Assembly: GCA_024138015.1 (NCBI GenBank)
Contig: JAMXBB010000004.1
Coordinates: forward strand, 3,946,701-4,010,700
From: Lumnitzera littorea
Taxonomy: Eukaryota > Streptophyta > Magnoliopsida > Myrtales > Combretaceae
Direction: 5' to 3'
Length of the DNA: 64,000 nt
Position numbers and translations under genes: made by a program. Shown here one piece after another: positions 25,998-38,159 of the stretch (its first letter is position 1; each line of letters starts with the position of its first letter). The notes under the pieces were generated by a model. The model saw nothing but the letters and a program-made list of their open reading frames with translations. It did not search any database and was not told where the DNA came from.

Positions 25998-28900
25998 ATG
26001 GCAAATGGGAAACAAAATTTTCTCATGATTTTCATCATCATCACAATCTTCTTGCTTTTATCATTACAATGTGTCCACATTCTCGTTTCGAATGCTTCAT
26101 TGAATGCTGGGGGAGGAAAAGAAACCAGCATTCATGGCTTCCAAGGGTTGTATGAGATGAAGAAGAAGTCGGTGAAAGTTTCAGGGGAGGATGAGAAGGC
26201 CAAAGAAGATGAGATTGTTGAGAAAATCAGGAGTTTGCTTGGAATGAACAGCTTCAAAGCAAGAAAAGCCTTACATGGTTCTGTTGGTAATGACAAGATT
26301 TCTCCATCACCTTCTCCATCACCAGGAGTATCTGCATTCCCTCCATCTCCTATCCCTGCGTTATCCATAAATCCTCATCACCATCACCTGTTTCCTCATC
26401 CGAAACCGAGATCGCAAAACCGAGGAGCTCGAGATGAGACTGGACATGGGAACTGGAAAAAGCTAGTGGCAACTGTTGTGCCTTCGGGGGTTGCATTCCT
26501 AGCTTGCGTCTTCGGGCTTGTTTGGTTTTCTAGGAAACTCATGAAGCAGAGTAAAAGGAAAACCCCGAAGTCGGTGCTGGTGTACAGCAGGAAGAAAGGA
26601 TTGAGGCATGCGAATTCGCGGAAAAACGCTAACAAGGTAAGCTTCAATCATAGGTCCGATGTGTTCTACATTGGTAGTGGAGGAGGAGTAGATTTAGAGC
26701 TTCAAAAGAGTTGCCTTAAGTCGAATTCGGAGTTCTCATCTTCTACTAATGAGCTTGAAAAGGAAAAGCTAGGAGGAAATTCGGAATCTGATAGTGCTAG
26801 TAGTTCTTCAACAAGGGAAATCGTGTCAATTCATGAGGACGGAGATTCTCTCAAGTATGATTACGCGGGTGAGGATCGGTCTCCGTCTCGAGATGGAATA
26901 AAACCAATTGAAATCCATTCATCCGAGGATGAATCTTTCCATTCCGCCGGGGATTCGCACTCTCCCAATGCTAGGGTTTCTGATGCTTCCTCGAAAAGTG
27001 TTAGCGAAGCTGCCGAAAATTACCCCCCTAATGTGGAGAATTCAACAGCTATCGTCACCAATCCAACAAAATCGCAGTACTCTCAAGGAGATGAGGACCG
27101 CAGTGCATCATCTTTGCAGGATGAAACGAATTCCACACTGCCATTGCCACCGCCGCCTCCTCCTCCTCCACCTCCACCTCCGCGGTTTGTTTCATTACCG
27201 CCTCGTTCTGCATCTACTAGTGGCTTGACAGCTTCACAAAAAGTACATCCTGCACGCTATCCGAATTCTTCACTGGTTCCTCCACCTCCTTGCCCCCCTC
27301 CCTTCCCACCTTCATTTCCCAAAGGAAATGGAAATTCTTCGAAAGGACCGCCTCCTCCTCCACCATCTCAGCCTCCTCAGTTGGATCCATCAGGCAAACA
27401 TGGATCGTCTCTCCCGAAGTTGAAGCCGCTTCATTGGGACAAAGTAAGAGCAACACCAGATCGTACGATGGTGTGGGACAAGCTGAGATCAAGCTCCTTC
27501 GAGTAATACATTTCTCCCCCGAATCATAAGTTAAAATTTACAGTTCTTTTGGTTCCGATTCTTTCTTATGTGGTAGTGACGAGTGATTAAACATCTTTTT
27601 AGGTTGGATGAGGAAATGATAGAGTCGCTTTTCGGTTACAATCTACAAAATCCAATGAAGAATGAGGAGACTATGAGCCGAACGCCTTCTCCAACCAAGC
27701 ATGTTCTTGAACCTAAGAGACTGCAGAACATCACAATACTCTCCAAGGCACTAAATGCTACCGCGGAGCAAATTTGTGAGGCATTACTCCAAGGTACAGC
27801 TTCCAAAACCTAATTAAATTAACTTTGACCTTGTTCTGCAATGAAAATTTTCAATCTACAAGCATGAGCATAAGAAACGCCATGGATTAGATGCTAAAAG
27901 ATGTTAGGACGTTGAGAACAGGGAGTGGTTTAGGGCAACATCAACTGGAGGCATTGGTGAAGATGGTGCCAACCAAAGAGGAAGAGATCAAGCTTAACAG
28001 CTACAAAGGAGACATCAATGAGCTTGGGGCTGCTGAGAAGTTTGTCAAGGCATTGATCGGCATACCATATGCATCTCAACGTGTTAAAGCCATGCTCTAT
28101 AGAGAGACTTTCGAAGATGAAGTCGTTCATCTCAGAAATTCCTTCTCAATGCTAGAGGTAATGGCGAAAATATTATGCTATGCATACTTTCATGAGCATT
28201 CGCTTGGTTCATATTAGGATATAATCAAGTCAAATTGAATCAATACAAACCTTAATATTGTATCAAAGCAAGAGGTTATAATTCGAATTCTTATACAATC
28301 ATTTCAATTTCACCATATTGAGTTACTTACTTGATGGGTTTTAATTAAATTGTTTCAACTGTTTTAAGTTTAAACTTATAAATATGTTATATTATTATAT
28401 TTATTAATAACACTACTCCTCATTTGTGAGCCAAATTTGGATTAAGGCTTAACAAATGGATAACTTAATAACATAAGGGTTAATCAACAATGTAAGAGTT
28501 TGAACTTAAGATCTCTTATTCTAAAACCATATTATAAATAATACTGCAAATTTTGGTGCATTGTGTTTGGCTATTTTTTATGGAAAGAAAATAAGTAAAA
28601 ATGAGTGGAAGAGAAAAGAAATGAATGGAAATCGAATAAAATGTGATTTTAATTTGATGTTTAGTAATTCATTAAGAAAATGGAAGTAGAATGGAAGTAG
28701 TATTGAACAAAACCATCTTCCTCATATTTTCATTAACTATGTTATAAAATGATATTTTTGTAATTTGCCATAATTTTCATCCATTTCTCTCCAAAAAAAA
28801 ATAAATAAATAAAAGGACTTAAAAGTCCATTTCCACTTACTAGTTAAATTACCAAACATGTTATTTCATTCAGTTTCTTTTCGTTTTCAACGAGTGTAAA

Positions 28901-29682
28901 ACTCCAGGATACTAAAAGCTAACTTCCCTTTGATTCATTTCTTTTACTAGGAGGCCTGCAAGGAGCTGAGATCAAGTAGGCTTTTCTTGAAGTTACTTGA
29001 AGCAGTTCTCAAAACCGGCAACAGGATGAACGTAGGGACGATCCGTGGCGGCGCAAAGGCATTCAAACTCGATGCCCTTCTCAAACTCTCCGACATTAAG
29101 GGAACAGACGGTAAAACCACCTTGCTCCATTTCGTCGTACAGGAAATGATCCGGTCGGAAGGAATCCGACTCTCCGATAGCATCATGGGAAAGATCGACC
29201 AAAAGAACAGGAACAGAACAGTAGAGGAAAAGGAAGAAGACTACAAAAGGATGGGACTAGACCTCGTTTCAGGCCTAACCCATGAGCTATACAACGTGAA
29301 GAAGACAGCAACTGTCGATCTGGATGTCCTCGCAAGCTCGGTTTCGAACTTATCCCATGGATTGGATAGTTTGCAGAATTTGGTATGCAAAGACATGAGC
29401 GTAGAAGAAAAAACCGGCGGTAAGTTCGTGCATTCGATGAGAGCGTTCCTGAATTACGCGGAGAAGAGCTTGAAAGAGCTGAAGGAAGACGAAGACAAAG
29501 TGTTGTTACATGTTAGAGAAATTACAGAATACTTCCATGGAGATGTGAGTAAAGAAGAAGCGAATCCGCTGCGCATTTTTGTGATTGTTAGAGACTTCTT
29601 GGGGATGTTGGATCATGTTTGTAAAGAATTAAGGTGTTTTAAAGTTCCCAACAGTCCAAATCCCCTTGCTCCTTTTAGATAA
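25998..29682 (+). CDS. Class I formin-like protein (membrane-anchored, FH1-FH2)
   Basis: Nucleates and caps actin filaments from the plasma membrane. Exons 25998-27502, 27603-27793, 27922-28157 and 28951-29682 have GT-AG introns and join in frame to 887 residues, within the usual size of plant class I formins (about 880-1050). The start is the first ATG, encoding MANGKQNF followed by a hydrophobic signal sequence; the frame stays open upstream but without another ATG. Order: signal peptide (about 8-33), Ser/Pro/His-rich extracellular segment, transmembrane helix (~155-178, then basic RKLMKQSKRK), acidic Ser-rich linker, proline runs of FH1 (~380-465) and FH2 (~472-870). FH2 landmarks are KLKPLHWDKV, the lasso Trp in MVWDKL, and the GNRMN.GT..G..AFKLD.LLKL.D.K core in exon 4. 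No defect is seen, so it is probably functional. The member number within the FH family cannot be assigned from sequence alone. Confidence 0.95.
28564..28858. mobile_element. Possible miniature element in formin intron 3
   Basis: Inverted TGTTTGG (28564-28570) and CCAAACA (28852-28858) bracket a 295-bp AT-rich segment in the longest formin intron (793 bp against 100 and 128 bp for the others). The interior is purine-rich at the left and TTTCC-rich at the right, partly self-complementary. The inverted repeat is only 7 bp and I find no convincing target duplication, so chance is possible. Confidence 0.3.
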
Positions 29683-30715
29683 GAATTTAGGAAACTAGAG
29701 TGTTTCTACTATTGAGTGTCTCCATTTATGTAATCATCATCTTGACTGAGGTTGTGACAATTCTTTCTTTTTTCATTTTGGATTTGAATGTATTAATCAA
29801 AACCCTTATCGTTTAGGTACCTTGATTTTATTGCAAGAACTCAATACATATAAAAATTTTCTTCATTTTTAATTGATTCGAAAACAACTATTTTAATCAC
29901 ATTTAGTGTAATTCTCTAACCATCTTTCGCCAAACCTATGTGCAAACCAATTCCAAACTGTAAATTGACTCGAACCTCCCTAACCTCATTAAACCGCCAA
30001 ATTAATTGGAAACCCAAAAATTTATATATATATATATAATTGGATGTTTGTTTTGCGGGGGGAGGGAGGGGATGGTTGTTGCAAACATACTATATATATA
30101 TATATAATGAAATGCAAAAAATAACACCAACACATATAAATATATGGTTTTAAAGCCTACTTGAATGGAATATAAAATTTTAAATTGAATTAAAAAGAAA
30201 AATGGATTGAATTGAAAAAGAAAAAATAGGTGAAAAGTCGATAAATCATTTAAAATAAATAAAGAAAATTCCAAAAAAAAAAAGAAAAAAAAAACAATGG
30301 TTCAAATGGGAGCCGAGCTCAATTCAATCCCCTCCTCCGACCCGTTAACCAGCGGTTGAGGATTGATTTTGGGCCAGATGGACTCGACGCACACGTCTAT
30401 TTGTAGCATTCTAATTAATCTTATACTGCGGCACTAGAAATAAGATCCTATATTGGATTTCTGTAAGGACCAAGAGAGAAGCAAGCCAAAGAATCAAGGG
30501 ATCTATCTAATTGTTTACGGAAACTAATCTAGGCTAATTGTGACCTTCTTTTTATGAAATATTAATGATAAAGATGAGTGACACCAAAGAAAGTGATTGC
30601 TTGCTTATTCCCCTAAATCAAGGCAAAGAATCTTTGAAGCAAGACCACCTTTCCTTAGTCCCATGTTCCTATTTCACTTCCTTTGTTTCTCCTCCAGCTG
30701 TGACCAAATGGTCCC
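29683..30715. other. Intergenic: formin 3' flank and upstream of the small helical gene
   Basis: AATGTATTAATCAA near 29787 could serve as a poly(A)-signal region for the formin. Two (AT)n tracts (about 30023-30038 and 30090-30108) flank a G-rich patch, GGGGGGAGGGAGGGG (30057-30071). No coding frame is supported: the 75-codon frame at 30565 runs into the real gene out of phase. Confidence 0.4.
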
Positions 30716-31087
30716 ATGGATCCTTATGGACGGATGATTTTCGCGGTCATTGGTTTCTCGACTTCATTGATATTCTTCATCCCAAATCTTAGGAAATGGC
30801 AGAAGACACAAGATTCTCTGGAGAAGCTGAGGATCGTATCGGAGGCCTTGGAACATGCTGAAGAAAGAGTGATGAGGTTCCAGGAAAGGCATGATCGGAT
30901 TCTAAACCAAATATGCTCATTCTACATGACAAACCAGGACTTGGAGGAGGCTCTGGCAGGGGCAAGAAGAACCATGAATGATGCATTGGAGTTTGCTTGC
31001 AGGTTGAGGAAGATGCAGATGAAGATCATCAGCTCCTTTCCTGAAGATGTTGATCTTTTCAAAATAGATAAGACAAGGGAAAAATGA
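30716..31087 (+). CDS. Small membrane-anchored helical protein of unknown function
   Basis: A 123-residue intronless frame. The ATG is preceded in frame by a TGA at 30701, so the N-terminus is complete. It begins MDPYGRM followed by one hydrophobic helix (about residues 7-23, IFAVIGFSTSLIFFIP), then a long, highly charged and probably coiled-coil helical stretch (about 27-105) with heptad-like spacing (LEKLRIVSEALEHAEERVMR), and a short acidic then basic tail. That layout suggests a tail-out membrane protein with a cytoplasmic or stromal coiled coil. It matches no family I can name. Coding-like composition, contrasting with the flanks, and a clean start and stop support a real gene. It lies about 1.0 kb after the formin and faces ATG18 tail to tail. 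Confidence 0.7.
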   Translation: MDPYGRMIFAVIGFSTSLIFFIPNLRKWQKTQDSLEKLRIVSEALEHAEERVMRFQERHDRILNQICSFYMTNQDLEEALAGARRTMNDALEFACRLRKMQMKIISSFPEDVDLFKIDKTREK

Positions 31088-32576
31088 TAAGAGACATTGT
31101 TGACAAATCTACAGCTTTCGGGCATTTTTTTCATTTTTCTTTCAGATGATATGTCAGGGAATAATCTAATCAGACACAGACAGCTAAAGCCGAATATTAT
31201 AGCATTTTTTTTCTTTTAATAAGTAATATTATAGCAATTTTCTTGACACAAAGTACTGAAAATATTCAGATAACCATAAAATCTGCAATCTAGCTTGATC
31301 ATTTGTCTAATTGCAAGCAACCGCACCGTGATATGGTATTTCCACAATGATGTAAGGGGAGGTTTTTTTTTTTTTGGGGAAAGTTTTAACCAGATTTTGA
31401 GTTTATAATTACAAACATTAACCAAATATTCCAACACTAATCAAACCCAATAATAGATCCATGGTGATTATTTAAAACAATTTCAAAGATGAACCACGAT
31501 GTTTTTATATTTATTTATTTCATCAACAATAATACATGCAATCAAACCTTAAAAAGATATGCCTTATGATAAAAGTGCAAACTCGAGTTTCGACTTGAGA
31601 ATTGCTCCGATCCAATCCTGACCCATCCCCAACTAAATCACAATTAGACCTGGATTTCATTCTGTTAATGTTCAAATTTACTACTCAAATCGAATATGAA
31701 AATATTGCTAAGAGTTGTCTTATTCCTATTTCTATTTTACCGGTCCTTGCCGTTGTAAAATCAAAACTTGAGAGTCATCCGTATCTGAAAATGACTTTGA
31801 CACTTGGAGTGAGAAGGAAGAAAATAAGACACAGGATCATGTTCCTTTGTGGATGGAAACAGGTAGTAAATGCTGTAATGCTGTCCCACCATGCCTTATC
31901 CTGAACCCATCTACTGACTAGAAAGTTCAATGATATCACCATGCTTCCCCATTTGTGTGCACATTGCCAGATGAATCGTCCCATCATATAAAGATAAGTC
32001 TTTCGAATTCAGGACCTGTGATCGACCTTTTTCACCTTCCACTATCTTTCCCGTTTCCACTTCCACCCTTTTTCTTCTATTTCCCTCCATCCCGTCCATT
32101 TCCAAGAATTACCAAACAAACGGAGTCACTTTTAACTGTTCCTCAACTTTTTACAAGGAAACTTATGGTTTCGTATACGATCTACTGCAAATCGTTCCAG
32201 GAACGTAATAGCTACGTAATGATCCACAAACTTGAGGACAAAGTCAAGCTAGCATAATAGTAGTCAAGCCAAACTTGAAGCTCGTCGAGTAGCAGAACCG
32301 AGTTGATCAGCCTCGGCTTGCTTAATGAGCTCGAGCTTTCCAGTTGAATAATATCCAGACAATAATAACGAAGCACAATTATTGAATCATTTCTTACTAT
32401 TATTTACGAGCAATATCCATGCGTAAACTATTTACAAATCAGCCATACATGGGTCGGAAGCTTCACTTTTTAACCATTTTGCTCATCCAATATTTACAGA
32501 TTATAGTTTTCCTCCTGAGATATACCAGTGATATAAGCAAGGAAAATCCAAAAAACATCAGGGTACAACTTCGACC
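31088..32576. other. Intergenic between two convergent genes
   Basis: It contains the 3' flanks of the small helical gene and of ATG18. Frames of 60-100 codons overlap on both strands around 31602-32257 without recognisable domains, start context or codon bias. They include pyrimidine-rich CTTCCACCCTTTTTCTTC-type sequence near 32060. No element identified. Confidence 0.4.
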
Positions 32577-35500
32577 TTAAAAAGTTTCTTCAGGCTTCAG
32601 GAAATTGTAATACTCCAGCTGCGTCATCTCTCCACCAGTAGCAGGGTCAAACTGGCATCGGTAAAAGCTGCATTTGGAGTCAAAAGTCGACACATTATGA
32701 CACAGTATAGATAGTGAGCATCAAGACAACATCTAAATGAAACAAAATAAGAATAGTCTCCAAAAATTAACATAACAAATGTCTGAACGCCATCATGTTG
32801 CCTCTCTTGAAGGACATTGGTTTTCCTTTGATCATTCTTTCACATCTAAGCAAAACCAGCGAAGCACATGCCTCATGCAACCTGTTATCATATTGATACT
32901 TTCTTTTAAAAGACCAGAAACAAACCACAAAATGTCACGATAGGCTTATCTACTCAGCCATCCCCATGAAATCTCCCCAACAGACATTTGTAGTCTGCTG
33001 TCCTCTCCACCACACACCACCCCCAACCCCACACCCCCCCCCCCCCCCAAAAAAAAAGGAAAATAAAAAAACAACCAAAAACCCAGCGTGAATATAAGAT
33101 TAGCTATATCTTTATGGGTTTTCCTGGGAGTTCAACAATGTACATTACTTGCTACCTAAATTTTTCAAAATGACTTAACATAACGAACTAATACCCTTGC
33201 TTCAGAAAATGACAATGGATAAGCAGCAACTTGCTCAAAGATGTTTCCATTCAAAGGGAAGAAAAGAGTAACAATTGGTACAGGGCATCTGACAAGTGCC
33301 AAAGATGAAGAACCTTTATTCTTTTTATATTCTTGTTCCAGTCATGGGATCATTATCTCTTCCATTAGAACACAGTGAAACCGTGCAAGCATTATCATAA
33401 TTGGTTCGTGTTTAAAGGTTGAATGAAATGAGAAGTACCAGTAGCTGACAAAGAATTGCAACATGACAAACCAGCATGCAGTAGAGAAGATGATGCTGCG
33501 AACAAAATCCTTGCACAAGGAGCCTATAAAAGAAAAACGCAACCTAGACCTATGATCCAATAGCAAAATGAAATTACCTTCCATCCATGCCAAGAATTAC
33601 GACAGTATTCTTCTGATGCCCAAATGCAACAATGTACTGCAAACCCTCATGAAGTCGGAACTGAGCCACCGACCATTCCGAGTTAAAATATCTAGGCAAC
33701 ACTCCTGCAAGTAGCAATGAAGATAAAACTCAAGTCTGTCCCAATTACAGCATAGAGCAACCCAATGTAACAAAAGCTCAGTGATAAAACTAATTCTCAA
33801 CCCACAGCACGAATTTGCCCTCAATCACTCAGCATACAGCAGTATGATATGATTTCAAGATGTTATTACATACTAGAGTGTTACCTCTCATAAAAGAAAG
33901 AGATGAAATCATTGAAGTTGGAGAATGTGGAGGTTCAGCAGGGTTGTGCAGTCTATCATTACTCAGGGATCCTGAATCAACTTTGAGGCTGAAAACATGA
34001 ACAGTCCCCTTGTCACTGGAGACAGCCAGCCATTGAGCATTTGAAGAGAAAGCAAGGCTGTATATTTCTGCCCGATCAGCACCTCTCCTTACCTGTATAA
34101 TATGCAGCGATACAGTAACATTATTTCAAGTAAAAGGTAAAGTCCAATGAGCATTTAAATCATTGCTACCACTGCAACACAAAGAAATGCCCAGCATACA
34201 ACCTAAGAAAATCCGCTCACATTTTCTAGAGATCCAACTTTGGAATCTCCGAGCATTTAAGTTAGCTTACTTTTGCCTAAAATATTACAAATAAACCAAC
34301 AGCTAGCAGCAAGAACTTCAAAGGAGCTCATTAAAAGCATCAACTCCTCAAGACATTCAACTCCAACAGAAGAAAACACTTTAATTCTTCAAGCTCACAA
34401 GTGATTTTATACCACCCATTTGTGTCTCCAAGACAATATCTAACAAATATAATCTTCTAGCTCTTTACCCCAAAAAATATAATCTTCTAGCTGGTTATTT
34501 ACACATTAGTGTCTAAATTACATTTCTTTTCTTTTTCTTTTTCCTTTTTTTGGGTGACAGTTCTCCAACATGGAAATCGCAACCTCAGTACTCGTGATAA
34601 ATATTAAACTCACTTACATGAAGCATTGCATCATTTGTTTCATGCAAGAAAACATTCAAATCCTACAAGGCAACCACCAATACTTAATGATTTCAAAAGT
34701 TAAGAGACCAAAACTAATGCAACAAATCAAAAATCTGTAAACCTGAAACGTAATTCTCCCCCCTTCTAGCAACCCCTAACATACACCACAAGCAGAAAGA
34801 AGCACCCAAATCCACCTATATATTGCCTACATGTTACTAAAAGAATTAAAGAAACACTTCAAGCTGCCACAGTTAATGGGCAATCGACATTGCAGTTACT
34901 GCAACTTCTTGAAATGCACTTCTACCAGCAAAGTAAAACGTGCCCCAAACAAGTGCCCTAGAAACTTTATCAGGCAATTTCACTGTCAATGCAACTAACA
35001 ACTATGGCATGAGAATGCATGTTTTTAGAATCTTTTTATAAAACCAACCAGTAAAAGTCCTCCTTTCGCTTTTCTTAACTGAATGCCCTGACACACTCTG
35101 TTGATACTATAAATCATAGTAAGGCCATCATAATGCCATAATTTCCTCAATCAACAACATAATCAAATCAAAGAAAACAAACCAAAACTATTAAACATTA
35201 TAAATAGACTAAATACTGCGATTCATCAAAATTCGAAGTGAAATTGATGTACCTCTTGAAGCAAAGACCCATCCAAAGTATTAAAAACCCTAACCAAAGT
35301 CCCCTTACTACTAGCAGTAGCCAAGAACCTCCCATCCTGAGTCAACGCCAAGCATGCAATTCGCGAATCATGCGCCATAACGAACTTCGTCCTCTTCGAA
35401 GCGTAATGCTCAACCCTAACTTGCCCTTTCTGCAATCCAGGACACACCAAAACCATCTGCCCCGAGTTCTGCGACACCGCGCACAAACCCTTGGGGTTTG

Positions 35501-36158
35501 CAATCGTCTCAATCTGATGCAAAAGCTTTAAATCCGCGAAATTGTAAACGAATATCTTCTGAAGCAACACCACCACGATCCGATCTCGCCGGAGCTTCAC
35601 CGATTTCACCTCCGACCGGAAAGCCAATTCTCCGATGCACCGCGACTGGTGATCGTCCCATATCATGACTTTGTTTATCGGATACTGAGGGCTCGATCCA
35701 CCGCCGACGAGAGCAAGGATATTGCACCGGAAAAGCATCTCCACGACGCCGATTCCACCACCGGTGGTGGTGTCGAAGTCTCGCCGGAAAATCTCACGGA
35801 ACGGATCGCAGTTGTAGATCCGGAATCCGTTGTCGGTGCCGACGGCGAAGCAGCCGAAGTCTTGGTTAAAGGAGAGATGGAGGAGGCTAGGGTTTCGTGA
35901 CATGATGATAGGGCTAGGGTTTGGAGGTGAAGTGTGCGCTTGAGGGAAAGGGGAGAGAGAATTGGGATTCTGATTCGAGTTCATGATCGTATGGATGTGA
36001 GGTTCGGGATCGGGATCAGGATCGGGTTCGGCTTCAGGAAGGGTTAGGGTCTGGGGAGGGGAGGAGGGAGGAAGCGGAGGCATATCCGAAGAGATAAAAT
36101 TAGGGTTAGGGTTTGGGGGAGGAGGGAAAGACGAAGACGGAGGAGAGAGTGTGGTCAT
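32577..36158 (-). CDS. ATG18: Autophagy-related protein 18 (WIPI/PROPPIN beta-propeller)
   Basis: A PI3P-binding seven-bladed propeller that works on growing autophagosome membranes with ATG2. Minus-strand exons 36158-35253, 34092-33885, 33704-33578 and 32667-32577 join in frame to 443 residues (Arabidopsis ATG18a is about 425). The start is the first ATG in the frame, encoding MTTLSPPSSS; open frame continues upstream only via GTG. Residues 1-85 are a Pro/Ser/Asn-rich disordered extension. The propeller begins near LLHLSFNQDFGCFAVGTDNG, with NCDPFREIFRRDF, KVMIWDD and AHDSRIACLALTQDGRFLA following. The lipid-binding (F/L)RRG motif appears as VRRG (303-306), the first codons of exon 2. Exon 4 ends in QLEYYNFLKPEETF. 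All junctions are GT-AG. It appears intact; closest to the ATG18a subgroup by the N-terminal and C-terminal blocks. Confidence 0.95.
33014..33048 (-). repeat. C-run in ATG18 intron 3 (G-tract in the transcript)
   Basis: On the plus strand CCACCCCCAACCCCACA precedes about 16 consecutive C and then an A run. Because ATG18 is read from the other strand, the pre-mRNA carries U-run, G16-like tract, GUGUGGGGUUGGGGGUGG. Four or more G runs with 2-3-nt loops fit a G-quadruplex. Tract length is likely polymorphic or assembly-sensitive. Confidence 0.8.
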
Positions 36159-36302
36159 GAGAGGGGAAAAGAGGGAAGGGGATGGAGGGACACACAGAGA
36201 GAGGGAGAGGGAGAATGAAGAGGAGAGAGAACGACGGAGAAGAAGATAAAGGAAGGTATTGGGTGTGAACGAGAAGGCGATGAGGATTGATACACTCGTC
36301 AC
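36159..36302 (-). promoter_or_regulatory. Pyrimidine-rich 5' leader of ATG18
   Basis: Read on the minus strand this is dominated by CTCTCT/TTCTCC runs (purine-rich GAGAGA on the plus strand, 36195-36240), resembling the CT-rich leaders (Y patches) common near plant transcription starts. It stays in open frame with the CDS but without an ATG, so I take it as untranslated. Confidence 0.5.
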
Positions 36303-37179
36303 GCAACTGACATGTGTCGCTAGCAGGTGTGAATTTCAGTGTTAACCGTCAAGTCACCCGTCACGGATATCCAGATGGATCTGTTAAAAGATTAGATTGG
36401 GGTTGCTTCGGTTCGGCCTGGCCTGTGGCCGGTTCTGCAGCATTACACAACAGCTCAGCCCAGCTATTCCCGTACCAGAAACCAAACCGGCAACTTCTAG
36501 TTTCGGTTCCACCAACTAGAAAGTGGGGGGGGAGGGGCGCGGTGGAATCTGATACTCGATTTTTCTTTTTTCAGCCATACAGAATAAGTGTAAACAAAAT
36601 TGCATACGCAATCTCGTGGATGGATATAGATTTTTATTGGGAGCCATAAAAGCCTGAGCATGCCAATGTGGGAGCAAAACACCTAAGCCACTTGGCCCTC
36701 ATTCCACTTCCCTGCGCATTTTAGACATGTCTCCAATCTATATATTTTTATTTGAAATAGAATATTCAGATCATTCTGCTTCAACAAGAGTATTAGAAAT
36801 AATGTGAGATTAACTAATAATCATGATATTAAAAATGGTGATCGACGGAAGACATGCATACGTAGATTTGTTTGCTTATTTAATAAATTATATTATAAAA
36901 AGCTTTAAATTAGAAAAAGAAAAATAGGCTAGAATCATTAATAGGATTCTAGTAGGAAAGAGTAATGTGATTGGGCTTTACGCATATGTGTGTTGGGTCT
37001 ACAAAAGAGAACACAATGAGGAATGCTCGTCAAGCATATCATCAAGTCATGGGATTGGGTATCATTATTTAATGAAAATTTTATTGATGGCTCAGTTATT
37101 AATGCACATTCTCTACAATCCATTCTTCTTTGGCACTGGTATAGTTGGTACGGCATAGGGGCTCATGTTTTCATGAACA
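36303..37179. other. ATG18 upstream region, then AT-rich intergenic DNA
   Basis: The first ~420 bases are GC-richer (promoter-proximal). A G run, GTGGGGGGGGAGGGG, lies near 36522-36536. The plus-strand 111-codon frame at 36314 has no domain. From 36740 on it is AT-rich without features. Confidence 0.4.
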
Positions 37180-38154
37180 TATCTACGATCCACTAACTCA
37201 TCCACCTATTTTTCAGCTTAGCCACCTACTCGAGATTGAGCCTATTAGCTGGTCGGTTCGGCAGTATAACTCCAGACTGAAGGTTAATGCAATGTTCAAT
37301 GCCTCTTAAGAGTAGTAACCTTTTTGGCATCTCTATAGGAAATAGGTTAGTATACTTCTGTAATAGTGTTTGCACCTTGACAAGTAAGCTCTCAGCTTCT
37401 CTTAACTCCAAAAGTTTCTTGACTAAAAGGAGTATAAACTCTTTATCCTTGATTTCACGGGAAAATTGAGCTCCAGAAATTACTAAGGGCTTCTGCTACA
37501 GTGATCTAGTAACCTTCTTTTGTGACGCCTACACTTCCTTTGGACTCATAGGGGTCAATATAACCTTCTTCTCGTCCTTCTGGAACACGTAGGTATTCCT
37601 ATACCCATCGTATAATACCCTCAAGTCAAACAGTTATGGTCAATCGAATAAAAAATGCGAAGCACACATAAGAAGGACGTTACACAACTCCTCATCCTTA
37701 TACCTATCACCAATGGTAATTAGTATTCTAATTCGCTCGGCAACGGGTAAACCTCCTTTCTCGTTCAACCAGTGAAGCTTGTATGATTTAGGGTACGGAA
37801 AGTTCAGTAACTTCATAGCCTTAAATATTCCTTGCACTATGACATTGGTACAACTTTCTCCGTCAATGATTAAGGCGCATAGGTTGCCATTCACTCAAAA
37901 ATTTGTATGGAATAAATTCTCCCTTTGCGCATTCTCGTCAACTACGAGAGTAGTGAGAGATCAACGAACAACAAAATAGTACTCAATTCCTACTTCAAGG
38001 GGTGTTAGGGCATCGAGGTCTTCCCAAAACTCTTCTAGCATCTAGCTAACTTCCACTTCTTCCTCTCCTTCACTAGCACTCTCTACTTTGAATTGAGGCT
38101 TGTCTCCTTAATAGTCATGACACATTAGTCTAGGCATTAACTAGCCACGTGTCT
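37180..38154 (-). pseudogene. Element A: protease and pre-RT remnant
   Basis: The frame 37894-37640 reads ALIIDGESCTNVIVQGI...ELCNVLLMCASHFLFD, a retropepsin-like domain with the IIDG.SCTNV active-site region. 37411-37226 reads ...RGIEHCINLQSGVILPNRPANR, the segment just before RT. Element B has the same blocks at 43761-44000 and 43350-43709. Frames are interrupted by stops and the RT core is absent. Confidence 0.75.
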
Positions 38155-38159
38155 ATAAC

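Noticed and set aside
26132..26647. Antisense and alternate frames within formin exon 1
   Set aside because: They overlap the strongly supported formin exon on the other strand or in another frame and contain no domain.
31602..32257. Overlapping 60-100-codon frames on both strands between the small helical gene and ATG18
   Set aside because: No domain, no codon bias, mutually overlapping. Could be UTR of the convergent genes.
36159..36302. N-terminal extension of ATG18 from a GTG
   Set aside because: No ATG in this part; the sequence is a CT-rich leader giving Ser/Leu repeats. The first ATG is at 36158.
36314..36649. 111-codon plus-strand frame upstream of ATG18
   Set aside because: It lies in promoter DNA, has a low-complexity tail and no domain; it may be a chance frame in GC-rich sequence.
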